Shown: positions 7,650 to 15,511 of the stretch, one piece after another
Layout of the letters: every line of letters starts with the position of its first letter
Numbering within the stretch: position 1 is the first letter of the stretch
Assembly (NCBI RefSeq): GCF_001645105.1
Contig: NZ_LKEG01000011.1
Span: 1 to 35,723 of the forward strand
Length of the DNA stretch: 35,723 bases
Source of the DNA: Pseudomonas marginalis
Lineage (GTDB): Bacteria; Pseudomonadota; Gammaproteobacteria; Pseudomonadales; Pseudomonadaceae
Direction of reading: 5' to 3'
Notes under the pieces: model-generated
The model's database searches: none
What the model saw: only the letters and a program-made list of their open reading frames with translations
Told to the model about the DNA's origin: nothing
Position numbers and translations under genes: made by a program

Positions 7650-9008
7650 ATGGCCTACGATTTTGACCTGTATGTAATTGGCGCCGGTTCCGGCGGTGTT
7701 CGCGCGGCGCGCTTTGCCGCAGGCTTTGGCGCCAAAGTGGCAGTGGCGGAAAGCCGCTACCTGGGTGGCACCTGCGTGAACGTCGGCTGCGTGCCGAAAA
7801 AGCTGCTGGTGTACGGCGCACATTTTGCCGAAGATTTCGAACAGGCCAGCGGGTTTGGCTGGTCTCTGGGCGAAGCGAACTTTGATTGGGCGACCCTGAT
7901 CGCCAACAAGGATCGTGAGATCAACCGTCTCAATGGCATCTACCGCAACCTGCTGGTGAACAGCGGCGTAACCCTGCATGAAGGGCATGCGCGCCTGGTT
8001 GATCCGCACCAGGTCGAGATCAACGGCGAACGTTTCACCGCCAAGCACATTCTGATCGCTACCGGCGGCTGGCCGCAGATTCCGGAGATTCCGGGACGTG
8101 AACACGCCATTGGCTCCAATGAAGCGTTCTTCCTCAAGGCGTTGCCCAAGCGCGTGCTGGTCGTCGGTGGGGGTTACATTGCCGTCGAGTTCGCGGGGAT
8201 CTTCCATGGCCTGGGTGCCCAGACAACCCTGCTGTATCGCGGCGACCTGTTCCTGCGCGGCTTCGACGGTGCGGTGCGCACGCACCTGAAGGAAGAGCTG
8301 ACCAAACGCGGCCTGGACCTGCAGTTCAATGCCGATATCGAACGCATCGACAAGCAGGCCGACGGCAGCCTCAAGGCGACGTTGAAAGACGGCCGCGTGC
8401 TGGAAGCCGACTGTGTGTTCTACGCCACCGGGCGTCGTCCGATGCTGGACAACCTGGGGCTGGAGAACACTGGCGTCAAACTCGACAAGCGCGGCTTCGT
8501 TGAGGTGGATGACCAGTACCAGACCGCCGAGGCATCGATCCTGGCCATCGGCGACGTGATCGGTCGTGTGCAACTGACACCGGTTGCCCTGGCTGAAGGC
8601 ATGGCCGTGGCGCGTCGTCTGTTCAAGCCTGAACAGTATCGCCCGGTGGATTACGCGATGATCCCGACGGCGGTGTTCAGCCTGCCGAACATCGGCACCG
8701 TGGGCCTGACCGAAGAAGAAGCGAAAGAGCAGGGCCACCAGGTACAGATCTTTGAAAGCCGTTTCCGGCCGATGAAGCTGACCCTGACCGAGTGCCAGGA
8801 AAAGACCCTGATGAAGCTGGTCGTCGACGCCGACACCGACAAAGTGCTGGGTTGCCACATGGTCGGCCCGGACGCGGGTGAGATCGTGCAAGGCCTGGCG
8901 ATCGCGCTCAAGGCCGGCGCGACCAAGCGGCATTTCGATGAAACCATCGGCGTGCACCCTACGGCGGCGGAAGAGTTCGTCACCCTGCGCACGCCTGTGG
9001 CGGGCTGA
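7650..9008 (+). CDS. gor: glutathione-disulfide reductase
   Basis: A 452-residue NADPH-dependent flavoenzyme that reduces oxidised glutathione. FAD-binding GAGSGG is at 11-16. The redox-active disulfide is Cys42-Cys47 in [14 protein letters not shown] second dinucleotide fold ([13 protein letters not shown]) binds NADPH, and the catalytic base is His436 in GVHPTAAEE of the dimer interface. The ATG is preceded by GAGGAGAG. Its stop abuts that of the convergent kfrA-like gene (TGA/TCA at 9006-9011). Functionally it fits the peroxide and methylglyoxal defence genes further along (ahpC, ahpF, gloA). Confidence 0.96.
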   Translation: MAYDFDLYVIGAGSGGVRAARFAAGFGAKVAVAESRYLGGTCVNVGCVPKKLLVYGAHFAEDFEQASGFGWSLGEANFDWATLIANKDREINRLNGIYRNLLVNSGVTLHEGHARLVDPHQVEINGERFTAKHILIATGGWPQIPEIPGREHAIGSNEAFFLKALPKRVLVVGGGYIAVEFAGIFHGLGAQTTLLYRGDLFLRGFDGAVRTHLKEELTKRGLDLQFNADIERIDKQADGSLKATLKDGRVLEADCVFYATGRRPMLDNLGLENTGVKLDKRGFVEVDDQYQTAEASILAIGDVIGRVQLTPVALAEGMAVARRLFKPEQYRPVDYAMIPTAVFSLPNIGTVGLTEEEAKEQGHQVQIFESRFRPMKLTLTECQEKTLMKLVVDADTDKVLGCHMVGPDAGEIVQGLAIALKAGATKRHFDETIGVHPTAAEEFVTLRTPVAG

Positions 9009-10016
9009 TCAGGCGTTGGGGGTTGCCTCTGGCGCCGCCGCAACGGTGGCTGCCAGGCGCAACGCCTCGATACTTGCCTGGGCCTTGATCAGCTCCAGTT
9101 CCAAGGTCTTGTTGGTGTGCTGGTGTGCGGTCAGCGCTTCCTGGCGTGACTGGCTCTCCAGCACTGCTACCCGCAGGCGTTCCTGAAGCAGGGTGCGTTC
9201 GTTATCAATCAGGCTGACCTGTTCGCTTAGCTTGAGCTGTTGGGCCTGATCCTTGCGGGATTGCTCTTGCAGCGCCGTCAATTCCTTCGCCGTCACCCGA
9301 TGCTCGATCAACAGTCGCTCATTGTCGCGATGCAGTTGGGTGATTTCATCCTGACGCACCATGGCGCTCTGCTGTGCCTGGCGCAGCTCGGCCTGTACCT
9401 GCTGCAATTGGCCTTCGTGGCGGCGCTGTTCCTGTTCGCGCTGTTCCTTGATCGCATTGCGGTAATGCTCCAGGGCGTCGCGGGCATGCAGGTGCTTTTC
9501 TTCCAGCGAACGAATCTGTTCGTCCTTGTCGTTGATCCGTAACTCGTAATCACTGCACGCCTGGTTAAGTCCGGCGTTACGGGTTTGTTCGGTCTGCAGG
9601 CTGGTAGTGGCGGTTTGCAGGGCGGCGCTTTCTTCTGCCAGGGCAGCGGCCTGGATATCGAGTTGTTGCTGGAGTTGGCTTTGGGCGGCTTCCAGCGCCT
9701 CTACTTGGGCGAGCAGGGCGGTCTTTTGTTGCTCGAACTGTGCCAAGGCCAAGTCGATTGGCTCCTGGGCTTTCTCTTTCAGGCGTTGAGCCAGTCGCGC
9801 CACCAGTTCGCCAAGCTCGTCGTCGATCGGTGCTTCGGTGATGGTGACGCGGGTTTCGCTCTCATCCAACTCCTTCAAATAGCGATGAATCGTGGTTTTC
9901 GAGCCTGTGTTGCCCATCTCGATGCGTACAGCGTCGATGCTGGGGTTCTCGCCGCGGGCGAGGATCGCCAGGCGTGCCGTTTGAACTACTGCTTTATTGA
10001 TGCCGCCGCGAGCCAT
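9009..10016 (-). CDS. KfrA-like DNA-binding protein with a long coiled coil
   Basis: A 335-residue protein. The first ~60 residues (MARGGINKAVVQTARLAILA and the following GNTGSKTTIHRYLKELDE) match the KfrA N-terminal DNA-binding domain of plasmid partition-associated proteins. Residues ~70-320 are almost entirely Gln/Glu/Leu/Ala heptads, predicting a long alpha-helical coiled coil. Plasmid KfrA proteins bind their own promoter and repress it. Here a 16-base perfect palindrome lies 34 bases upstream of the start codon. The gene diverges from a tyrosine recombinase. Chromosomal role unknown; nucleoid or recombination-complex architecture is conceivable but not shown. Confidence 0.85.
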   Translation of the reverse strand: MARGGINKAVVQTARLAILARGENPSIDAVRIEMGNTGSKTTIHRYLKELDESETRVTITEAPIDDELGELVARLAQRLKEKAQEPIDLALAQFEQQKTALLAQVEALEAAQSQLQQQLDIQAAALAEESAALQTATTSLQTEQTRNAGLNQACSDYELRINDKDEQIRSLEEKHLHARDALEHYRNAIKEQREQEQRRHEGQLQQVQAELRQAQQSAMVRQDEITQLHRDNERLLIEHRVTAKELTALQEQSRKDQAQQLKLSEQVSLIDNERTLLQERLRVAVLESQSRQEALTAHQHTNKTLELELIKAQASIEALRLAATVAAAPEATPNA

Positions 10017-10049
10017 GGGGTCTCCGTCGATTTCGTATTGTGGTACATG

Positions 10050-10065
10050 GTATGTATATACATAC
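10050..10065. promoter_or_regulatory. 16-base perfect palindrome in the kfrA-like/integrase promoter
   Basis: GTATGTATATACATAC is self-complementary and is flanked by partly symmetrical bases (AT before, AT after, one step out). It is 34 bases from the kfrA-like start and about 120 bases from the integrase start. It is a strong operator candidate for KfrA-type autoregulation. Confidence 0.55.
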
Positions 10066-10109
10066 TATATCACGAATAAAAACCTGTTGAAATTCATCAA
10101 TTAACAGAT

Positions 10110-10130
10110 GGGATATTGGCGTATTATCCC
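10110..10130. repeat. inverted repeat upstream of the integrase
   Basis: GGGATA (10110-10115) and TATCCC (10125-10130) are inverted arms around a 9-base centre, 56 bases before the recombinase start. The geometry, with two short arms around a central spacer, would suit either an operator or a tyrosine-recombinase core site; nothing decides between them. Confidence 0.35.
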
Positions 10131-10186
10131 GTGTCATGCGCATTTAACCGGCACATACAGCTGCCAGCAGTACACAAAGGCCTCCC

Positions 10187-11119
10187 ATGAGCGATCTGGA
10201 CCGTTACCTCAACGCCGCCACCCGCGATAACACCCGCCGCAGTTATCGCGCAGCGATCGAGCACTTCGAAGTGAGTTGGGGCGGGTTCCTGCCGGCGACC
10301 AGCGATAGCGTGGCGCGCTATCTGGTCGCGTACGCGGGGGTATTGGCGGTGAATACCTTGAAGTTGCGGCTCTCGGCCTTGGCGCAGTGGCATACAAGCC
10401 AGGGTTTTCCCGACCCGACTAAAGCGCCGGTGGTGCGCAAGGTCTTAAAGGGCATCCGCGCCGTGCACCCGGCGCAGGAGAAGCAAGCCGAGCCTTTGCA
10501 GCTCAAGCATCTGGAGCAGGTGGTGGCGTCTCTTGAGGTTGAGGCGACAGCGGCAACGCAGGCGCAGGATCAGCCTCGATTGCTGCGCGCCAAGCGCGAC
10601 ACGGCGCTGATCCTGCTGGGTTTCTGGCGCGGCTTCCGTAGCGATGAGCTGTGCCGCCTCGACATCGAACATGTGCAGGCGACGCCCGGCGCCGGGATCA
10701 GCCTGTATCTGCCGCGCAGCAAAAGCGACCGCGACAACCTCGGCAAGACCTACCACACCCCGGCACTGTTGCGGTTGTGTCCGGTGCAGGCCTACAGCGA
10801 ATGGCTCAGCGCCTCGGCCCTGGTACGCGGCCCGGTGTTTCGCGGCATCGATCGCTGGGGCAACCTGGGGGAGGAGGGCTTGCACCCCAACAGTGTGATC
10901 CCGCTGCTACGCCAGGCGCTGGAGCGCGCCGGCATCCCTGCCGAGCAATACACCAGCCACTCATTGCGCCGTGGCTTTGCGACTTGGGCGCATCGCAGTG
11001 GCTGGGATTTGAAGTCGTTGATGAGTTACGTCGGCTGGAGCGACATGAAATCCGCCATGCGCTATGTTGAATCCACGCCCTTTATTGGCATGACCTTGGC
11101 GACCCAGCCGCTGCTTTGA
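10187..11119 (+). CDS. tyrosine-type site-specific recombinase/integrase
   Basis: A 310-residue protein with an N-terminal SAM-like core-binding domain (about 1-95) and a C-terminal catalytic domain. The full catalytic set can be read: Arg151 (GFRSDEL), Lys179 (PRSKSD), His258 and Arg261 (HSLRR), Trp284 (VGWSD) and the nucleophile Tyr293 (MRYVE). It should be active in strand exchange. The ATG is preceded by AAAGG-type sequence. There is no excisionase, phage gene, tRNA attachment site or direct repeat nearby, and its only partner is the divergent KfrA-like gene, so it does not look like the integrase of a resident island. Confidence 0.88.
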   Translation: MSDLDRYLNAATRDNTRRSYRAAIEHFEVSWGGFLPATSDSVARYLVAYAGVLAVNTLKLRLSALAQWHTSQGFPDPTKAPVVRKVLKGIRAVHPAQEKQAEPLQLKHLEQVVASLEVEATAATQAQDQPRLLRAKRDTALILLGFWRGFRSDELCRLDIEHVQATPGAGISLYLPRSKSDRDNLGKTYHTPALLRLCPVQAYSEWLSASALVRGPVFRGIDRWGNLGEEGLHPNSVIPLLRQALERAGIPAEQYTSHSLRRGFATWAHRSGWDLKSLMSYVGWSDMKSAMRYVESTPFIGMTLATQPLL

Positions 11120-11146
11120 GATTTCTTCTATTAATACAGTCACCTG

Positions 11147-11183
11147 ATAGGGAAAACCAATCGTCAGCATCAGGTTTGCCAAT
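11147..11183 (+). promoter_or_regulatory. OxyR-like binding site upstream of ahpC
   Basis: Four tetramers with exact 7-base spacing, ATAG-N7-CAAT-N7-ATCA-N7-CAAT, follow the OxyR pattern ATAG-N7-CTAT-N7-ATAG-N7-CTAT with some mismatches. The site is 81 bases before the ahpC start, where OxyR would activate transcription. The spacing match plus the known OxyR control of ahpC in pseudomonads is the case for it. Confidence 0.5.
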
Positions 11184-11263
11184 GAGCCATCCGCCGAGAG
11201 AGTGGGTAGGATTCACTTCATCAACTTCTTCACCCCTTTTACAAACCTGACGGAGAGTCAACG

Positions 11264-11827
11264 ATGCCTATCATCAACAGCCAAGTAAAACCGTTCAAAG
11301 CGACCGCCTACAAAAACGGCAACTTCGTAGATGTGTCCGACGCCGACCTGAAAGGCAAGTGGTCCGTTGTGTTCTTCTACCCAGCCGACTTCACCTTCGT
11401 TTGCCCAACCGAGCTGGAAGACCTGGCTGACAACTACGCCGAATTCCAGAAGCTGGGCGTCGAAATCTACAGCGTGTCCACCGACACTCATTTTGCCCAC
11501 GCTGCCTGGCACAACACTTCGCCAGCCATCGGCAAAATCCAGTACACCATGATCGGCGACCCAACCCTGACCATCTCCCGCAACTTCGACGTATTGATCG
11601 AAGAAGCTGGCCTGGCAGACCGCGGCACTTTCGTGATCAACCCAGAAGGTCAGATCAAGATCGTTGAGCTGAACGACGGCGGTGTTGGCCGTGACGCTTC
11701 CGAGCTGCTGCGCAAAATCAAGGCTGCCCAGTACGTCGCTGCCCACCCAGGCGAAGTGTGCCCAGCCAAGTGGAAAGAAGGCGAAGCCACCCTGGCTCCG
11801 TCCCTGGACCTGGTCGGCAAGATCTAA
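11264..11827 (+). CDS. ahpC: alkyl hydroperoxide reductase subunit C (peroxiredoxin)
   Basis: A 187-residue typical 2-Cys peroxiredoxin. The peroxidatic Cys47 lies in FTFVCPTE and the resolving Cys166 in GEVCPAKW. It reduces H2O2, organic hydroperoxides and peroxynitrite, and is itself reduced by AhpF, encoded next. Codon use is strongly biased (for example GAC, CTG, GAA), as expected for an abundant protein. GGAGAG about 9 bases upstream supports the ATG at 11264. An OxyR-like element precedes it, and a terminator separates it from ahpF, which would give much more ahpC than ahpF transcript. Confidence 0.97.
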   Translation: MPIINSQVKPFKATAYKNGNFVDVSDADLKGKWSVVFFYPADFTFVCPTELEDLADNYAEFQKLGVEIYSVSTDTHFAHAAWHNTSPAIGKIQYTMIGDPTLTISRNFDVLIEEAGLADRGTFVINPEGQIKIVELNDGGVGRDASELLRKIKAAQYVAAHPGEVCPAKWKEGEATLAPSLDLVGKI

Positions 11828-11883
11828 GTCTGTGAAGTCTCAAGGGCGGGAATCCGCACTTAAGTAAGCTGCATCCGCCCTCA

Positions 11884-11919
11884 AAACGCCCGGGCGAGAT
11901 TCGCTCGGGCGTTTTTTTG
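11884..11919 (+). terminator. intrinsic terminator between ahpC and ahpF
   Basis: ACGCCCGGGCGA and TCGCTCGGGCGT pair over 12 bases (one G-T) around a GAT-type loop, followed by seven T. It should stop most ahpC transcripts before ahpF. Confidence 0.9.
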
Positions 11920-11954
11920 TCTGCAATAAACCGAATGAACAGGAAATCGCCCGT

Positions 11955-13520
11955 ATGTTGGACGCCAATCTTAAAGCTCAGTTGAAGTCATACCTGGAAC
12001 GGGTCACCCAGCCGATCGAGATCGTCGCCTCCCTCGACGACGGCGCGAAATCCCAGGAAATGCTTGCCCTTTTGCAGGATGTTGTCAGCCTCACTACGCT
12101 GATTACCCTGAAAACCGATGGTGATAATGCGCGCAAGCCTTCGTTCTCCATCAACCGCCCGGGTGCCGATATCAGCCTGCGTTTTGCCGGCATCCCCATG
12201 GGCCATGAATTCACTTCGCTGGTGTTGGCCCTGCTGCAAGTCGGTGGCCACCCGTCGAAGGCCAGTGTCGAAGTGATTGAACAGATCCGCGCCCTTAAAG
12301 GCGAGTTCAGCTTCGAGACGTACTTCTCGCTGTCCTGCCAGAACTGCCCGGACGTGGTCCAGGCGCTGAACCTGATGGCCGTGCTCAACCCGAACATCCG
12401 CCACGTCGCCATCGACGGCGCGCTGTTCCAGGCAGAAGTCGACGAACGCCAGATCATGGCAGTGCCCAGCGTTTACCTGAACGGTGTGAACTTCGGCCAG
12501 GGCCGCATGGGCCTGGAAGAAATCCTCGCCAAGCTCGACACCAGCGGCATTGAAAAAGCCGCCGAAAAAATCAGCGCCAAAGACGCCTTTGATGTACTCG
12601 TCGTCGGCGGTGGCCCAGCCGGTTCGGCGGCGGCGATCTACGCCGCACGTAAAGGCATTCGTACCGGCGTCGCTGCCGAGCGCTTTGGTGGTCAAGTGCT
12701 GGACACCATGTCCATCGAGAACTTCATCTCGGTACAGGAAACCGAAGGCCCGAAACTGGCCAGCGCCCTGGAAGCCCACGTACGCCAGTACGACGTGGAC
12801 ATCATGAACCTGCAGCGCGCCAGTAGCCTGATCCCGGCGAAAAACGCCGGTGACCTGCACGAAATTCGTTTCGAAAGCGGTGCGACCCTCAAGTCCAAAA
12901 CCGTGATCCTCGCCACCGGTGCCCGCTGGCGCGAAATGGGGGTGCCGGGTGAGCAGGAATACAAAGCCAAGGGCGTGTGCTTCTGCCCCCACTGCGACGG
13001 TCCGTTGTTCAAGGGCAAGCGTGTGGCGGTGATCGGCGGCGGTAACTCCGGCGTTGAAGCGGCCATCGACCTGGCCGGTATCGTCAGCCACGTCACCTTG
13101 CTTGAGTTCGACAGTAAATTGCGCGCCGACGCCGTGTTGCAGCGCAAGCTCTACAGCCTGCCGAACGTTGACGTGATCACCAGCGCGCTGACCAGTGAAG
13201 TCAAAGGTGATGGCCAGAAAGTTACCGGCCTGGCCTACAAGGATCGCGACAGCGGCGAGTTCAAGACCATCGACCTGGAAGGGATCTTTGTGCAGATCGG
13301 TTTGCTGCCCAACACCGACTGGCTCAAAGGCACCGTGGAACTGACCCCTCGCGGCGAGATCATTGTCGATGCGCGTGGCGAAACGTCACTGCCCGGTGTA
13401 TTCGCTGCCGGTGACGTAACAACGGTGCCGTACAAGCAGATCGTGATTGCGGTGGGCGAGGGCGCCAAGGCTTCCTTGAGTGCGTTCGACCATTTGATCC
13501 GCACCTCCGCTCCGGCGTAA
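11955..13520 (+). CDS. ahpF: alkyl hydroperoxide reductase subunit F
   Basis: A 521-residue NADH-dependent flavoprotein disulfide reductase that recharges AhpC. The N-terminal tandem thioredoxin-like domain (1-200) carries the CxxC Cys128-Cys131 (SCQNCPD). The C-terminal thioredoxin reductase-like part has FAD-binding [12 protein letters not shown] (217-228), the second redox pair Cys344-Cys347 (CPHCDG), NADH-binding VIGGGNSG and the closing FAD motif GVFAAGDVT. Length equals that of enterobacterial AhpF. It lies 127 bases after ahpC, beyond a terminator, so it is transcribed by readthrough or from its own weak promoter in that gap. Confidence 0.97.
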   Translation: MLDANLKAQLKSYLERVTQPIEIVASLDDGAKSQEMLALLQDVVSLTTLITLKTDGDNARKPSFSINRPGADISLRFAGIPMGHEFTSLVLALLQVGGHPSKASVEVIEQIRALKGEFSFETYFSLSCQNCPDVVQALNLMAVLNPNIRHVAIDGALFQAEVDERQIMAVPSVYLNGVNFGQGRMGLEEILAKLDTSGIEKAAEKISAKDAFDVLVVGGGPAGSAAAIYAARKGIRTGVAAERFGGQVLDTMSIENFISVQETEGPKLASALEAHVRQYDVDIMNLQRASSLIPAKNAGDLHEIRFESGATLKSKTVILATGARWREMGVPGEQEYKAKGVCFCPHCDGPLFKGKRVAVIGGGNSGVEAAIDLAGIVSHVTLLEFDSKLRADAVLQRKLYSLPNVDVITSALTSEVKGDGQKVTGLAYKDRDSGEFKTIDLEGIFVQIGLLPNTDWLKGTVELTPRGEIIVDARGETSLPGVFAAGDVTTVPYKQIVIAVGEGAKASLSAFDHLIRTSAPA

Positions 13521-13537
13521 TACCGAGCCCGGAAATG

Positions 13538-13568
13538 AAAAACCCCATGAGCGATCATGGGGTTTTTT
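13538..13568. terminator. bidirectional terminator between ahpF and gloA
   Basis: AAAAACCCCATGA-GCGA-TCATGGGGTTTTTT has a 13-base stem with a T-run in both directions. It sits 17 bases after the ahpF stop and 2 bases after the convergent gloA stop. Confidence 0.9.
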
Positions 13569-13570
13569 CG

Positions 13571-14092
13571 TTACAGCGGTGCGGGCTGGATAATCTCGAC
13601 CCAGTAGGCATCCGGGTCCTTGATGAACGCCAGGCTCTTCATGCGGCCATCGCTCAGGCGCTTCTGGAAATCGCAGCCCAGGGCTTCGAAACGTTCACAG
13701 GCCGCGACAATATCCGGCACCGAGATGCAGATATGGCCAAAGCCACGGGGGTCGGTATTACCGTTGTGGTAGGCGAAGTCGGCGTCGTTTTCGGTGCCGT
13801 GGTTGTGGGTCAGTTCCAGGATGCCCGGGATCGACTTCATCCACTGGGTGCGCTCGGCGGCGTCGGCCGGGATCTGGGATTTGTCCACCAGGGCCAGGAA
13901 ATACAGGCTGAATTCGGCTTCCGGGAAGTCACGCTTTTCAACCAGGGAAAAGCCCAGGACGCGCGTGTAGAAGTCCAGCGACTTAGTGATGTCCTTGACC
14001 CGCAGCATGGTGTGGTTGAACACGAAGTTGGCGGTGGCTGTGTCAGGTTGGGCAGTGACGCCCGGGAAAGTGTTCAGTTCGTGCAGGCTCAT
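13571..14092 (-). CDS. gloA: lactoylglutathione lyase (glyoxalase I), long Zn-type
   Basis: A 173-residue enzyme converting the methylglyoxal-glutathione hemithioacetal to S-lactoylglutathione. It resembles the long eukaryote-like class rather than the 135-residue E. coli Ni enzyme: [43 protein letters not shown] and DAYWVEI are all present. Metal ligands by alignment are His27, Glu93, His120 and Glu166. The long class is usually zinc-dependent. GGAGGG about 5 bases upstream supports the ATG. A minus-strand terminator-like hairpin lies 120 bases upstream of the start. Confidence 0.95.
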   Translation of the reverse strand: MSLHELNTFPGVTAQPDTATANFVFNHTMLRVKDITKSLDFYTRVLGFSLVEKRDFPEAEFSLYFLALVDKSQIPADAAERTQWMKSIPGILELTHNHGTENDADFAYHNGNTDPRGFGHICISVPDIVAACERFEALGCDFQKRLSDGRMKSLAFIKDPDAYWVEIIQPAPL

Positions 14093-14210
14093 GGGCCCTC
14101 CAGAAAAAATGGGGCAAACGCGGCTCTAAGACGTGAGCGGTTCCTTGGCTTGCGGCTGGCATCCGTGCAGCCGGGCCATGATACGCAAGGCGCGCGCCCG
14201 GCGCCAAATG

Positions 14211-14251
14211 AAAAAGCCCACGCAGGCCTTGCGACCCATGGGCCTGGGGCT
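14211..14251 (-). terminator. orphan minus-strand terminator-like hairpin upstream of gloA
   Basis: Read on the minus strand, AGCCC-CAGGCC pairs with GGCCTG-(CGT bulge)-GGGCT around a 12-base loop and is followed by five T. No minus-strand gene ends here: gloA starts 120 bases further on, and the mvaU unit upstream has its own terminator. An overlapping longer inverted repeat, CGCAAGGC (14184-14191) with GCCTTGCG (14226-14233), shares bases with it. It may end an unannotated short RNA or act in the gloA leader. Confidence 0.45.
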
Positions 14252-14287
14252 CAAACTTTGGCGCTTGAACCTTGGGTGTTTTTTGTC

Positions 14288-14824
14288 ATGATCGAACCTC
14301 GTAAACCGCTGTTGAGTGCTGTGTGTTTGCTGTTGGCCAGCCCCTTCGTCATGGCGGCCGACCCTGAAATTCATTGGCCCAGCGGCTGGCAAGTCGAAGA
14401 AGTCGTGGCGGATGGAGAGGCGCCGGCCACACCACGGCCCGTGTCCCGGCAGCGCGCGATCAAGAATGATGAAAATGGCGCGACCTTGATGGTCATCGAA
14501 CTGACCGGCACGCCCATTGAGCCGGGCCATAAGGTTAATCTCCCAGGTGTATTGCTGGAGATGCGCAAGTCCATCCAGAAAGATTTTGCCCAGGGGGGTT
14601 ATCAAAGTGTGTGCAGCAAGATGCACCCTACAACCTTGAGTCGCCTTGAAGCACTGGAAACTACTTGTGTGATTACCGAAAACGGCCGTCACGTGCTTTC
14701 ACAAACATTGGTGGGTGCGGTCGATACCGATAACGCCTATGTTTTTTCATACGCCGGGCAGGCGGACGCGTATGAAACCAGCAAGGACGAAGTCAGTTCG
14801 GTGCGCGATAGCCTGAAACTTTAA
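14288..14824 (+). CDS. DUF4946 family exported protein
   Basis: A 178-residue protein with a signal peptide (KPLLSAVCLLLASPFVMAAD), cleaved near Ala23-Ala24. The mature part begins DPEIHWPSGWQVEE and has the Trp-Pro-x-Gly-Trp start and regularly spaced strands that I associate with the pseudomonad DUF4946 family; two cysteines (SVCSKM, TTCVIT) could pair. The frame is open far upstream (to 13535), but that part is antisense to gloA, so I use the ATG at 14288, which starts the signal peptide. The ribosome site is weak. Function unknown; periplasmic location inferred. Confidence 0.8.
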   Translation: MIEPRKPLLSAVCLLLASPFVMAADPEIHWPSGWQVEEVVADGEAPATPRPVSRQRAIKNDENGATLMVIELTGTPIEPGHKVNLPGVLLEMRKSIQKDFAQGGYQSVCSKMHPTTLSRLEALETTCVITENGRHVLSQTLVGAVDTDNAYVFSYAGQADAYETSKDEVSSVRDSLKL

Positions 14825-14903
14825 GTGTGTAATGCCCGTGGGTTCTGAACATGATGAAACGTTATTTAAGTTCGGTTTCGAACCATTGAAATGAAAAAGA
14901 AAT

Positions 14904-14932
14904 GAAAAAGCCCCGCCTAGGCGGGGCTCTTT
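14904..14932. terminator. terminator between the DUF4946 gene and mvaU
   Basis: AGCCCCGCC-TA-GGCGGGGCT is a 9-base GC stem. On the minus strand it is followed by CTTTTTC and ends mvaU; on the plus strand the tail is CTCTTTG, so it may act both ways. Confidence 0.85.
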
Positions 14933-14947
14933 GTTAGTGCAGTGCAA

Positions 14948-15313
14948 TCAGCCGCGAAGCCAGGAGTCTACAGTGGCGGCGCCGTACTGTTCTTTCCAGG
15001 CCTTGAGGCCGCGATGGTTGCCACCTTTGGTTTCGATCAGTTCACCAGTGTGCGGGTTCTGGTAAACCTTGACCACGCGAGCGCGGCGCTGTTTTGGTGC
15101 GGCAACGGCAGCAGCACTGGTCTTGCCCGGGTTTGGATCAAGGATGGAAATGATGTCGCGCAGGCCTTTGCCATAGGTCTTCATCAGGGCTTGAAGCTTT
15201 TCTTCGAATTCGATTTCTTTCTTCAGGCCGGCGTCGTTCTTCAGGGATTCCAGCTGGGCAAGCTGTTCTTGAAGGGCTTTTTCTGCTGCGCGAAATTCGG
15301 CGAGTCTGGACAA
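14948..15313 (-). CDS. mvaU: H-NS-like xenogeneic silencer of the MvaT/MvaU family, TTG start
   Basis: A 121-residue nucleoid protein: N-terminal oligomerisation coiled coil (SRLAEFRAAEKALQEQLAQL and onward to LDP at ~60), a linker with basic PKQRRAR, and a C-terminal AT-binding domain (VVKVYQNPHTGELIETKGGN, then GLKAWKEQYG). It silences AT-rich, often acquired, DNA. The longest frame starts at 15349, but the family N-terminus (MSxLAEFRAAEKAL) begins at a TTG (complement of 15311-15313) with GGAG 8 bases upstream, so I start there. The AT-rich region upstream (15314-15511) holds no other gene. It could be called a second MvaT paralogue; MvaU fits the N-terminus best. Confidence 0.88.
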   Translation of the reverse strand: MSRLAEFRAAEKALQEQLAQLESLKNDAGLKKEIEFEEKLQALMKTYGKGLRDIISILDPNPGKTSAAAVAAPKQRRARVVKVYQNPHTGELIETKGGNHRGLKAWKEQYGAATVDSWLRG

Positions 15314-15511
15314 AATCTGTACTCCAATAGTGTATTTGGCTGATATCAACTGCAGACAAAGCTATAAGCCAAGCGCTTTAAGGCGACTCAAGAAAGAAGT
15401 CGTCCCGCGAGTTCTGCACAGGCAGGAAAAATTGTAGTAGTTAATCCGCTACGAGTAAATCATGTCTTTTGTCTAAATAAGATTATTTCAACACCGGTAG
15501 TGCATGGCCAT

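Noticed and set aside
7602..8957. 451-codon minus-strand open frame opposite gor
   Set aside because: Composition-driven antisense frame in GC-rich DNA; gor on the plus strand has every active-site motif.
10081..11263. Genomic island or prophage around the recombinase
   Set aside because: No cargo genes, attachment repeats, tRNA or composition change; flanking genes are core metabolism.
14184..14233. Antiterminator for the orphan hairpin, making a riboswitch-like gloA leader
   Set aside because: On the minus strand the competing arm is transcribed after the T-run, so it cannot act before termination; kept only as an overlapping repeat.
13535..14287. Long plus-strand open frame running into the DUF4946 gene
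   Set aside because: It is antisense to gloA, has no ribosome site, begins inside a terminator and shows no domain; the signal peptide starts at 14288.
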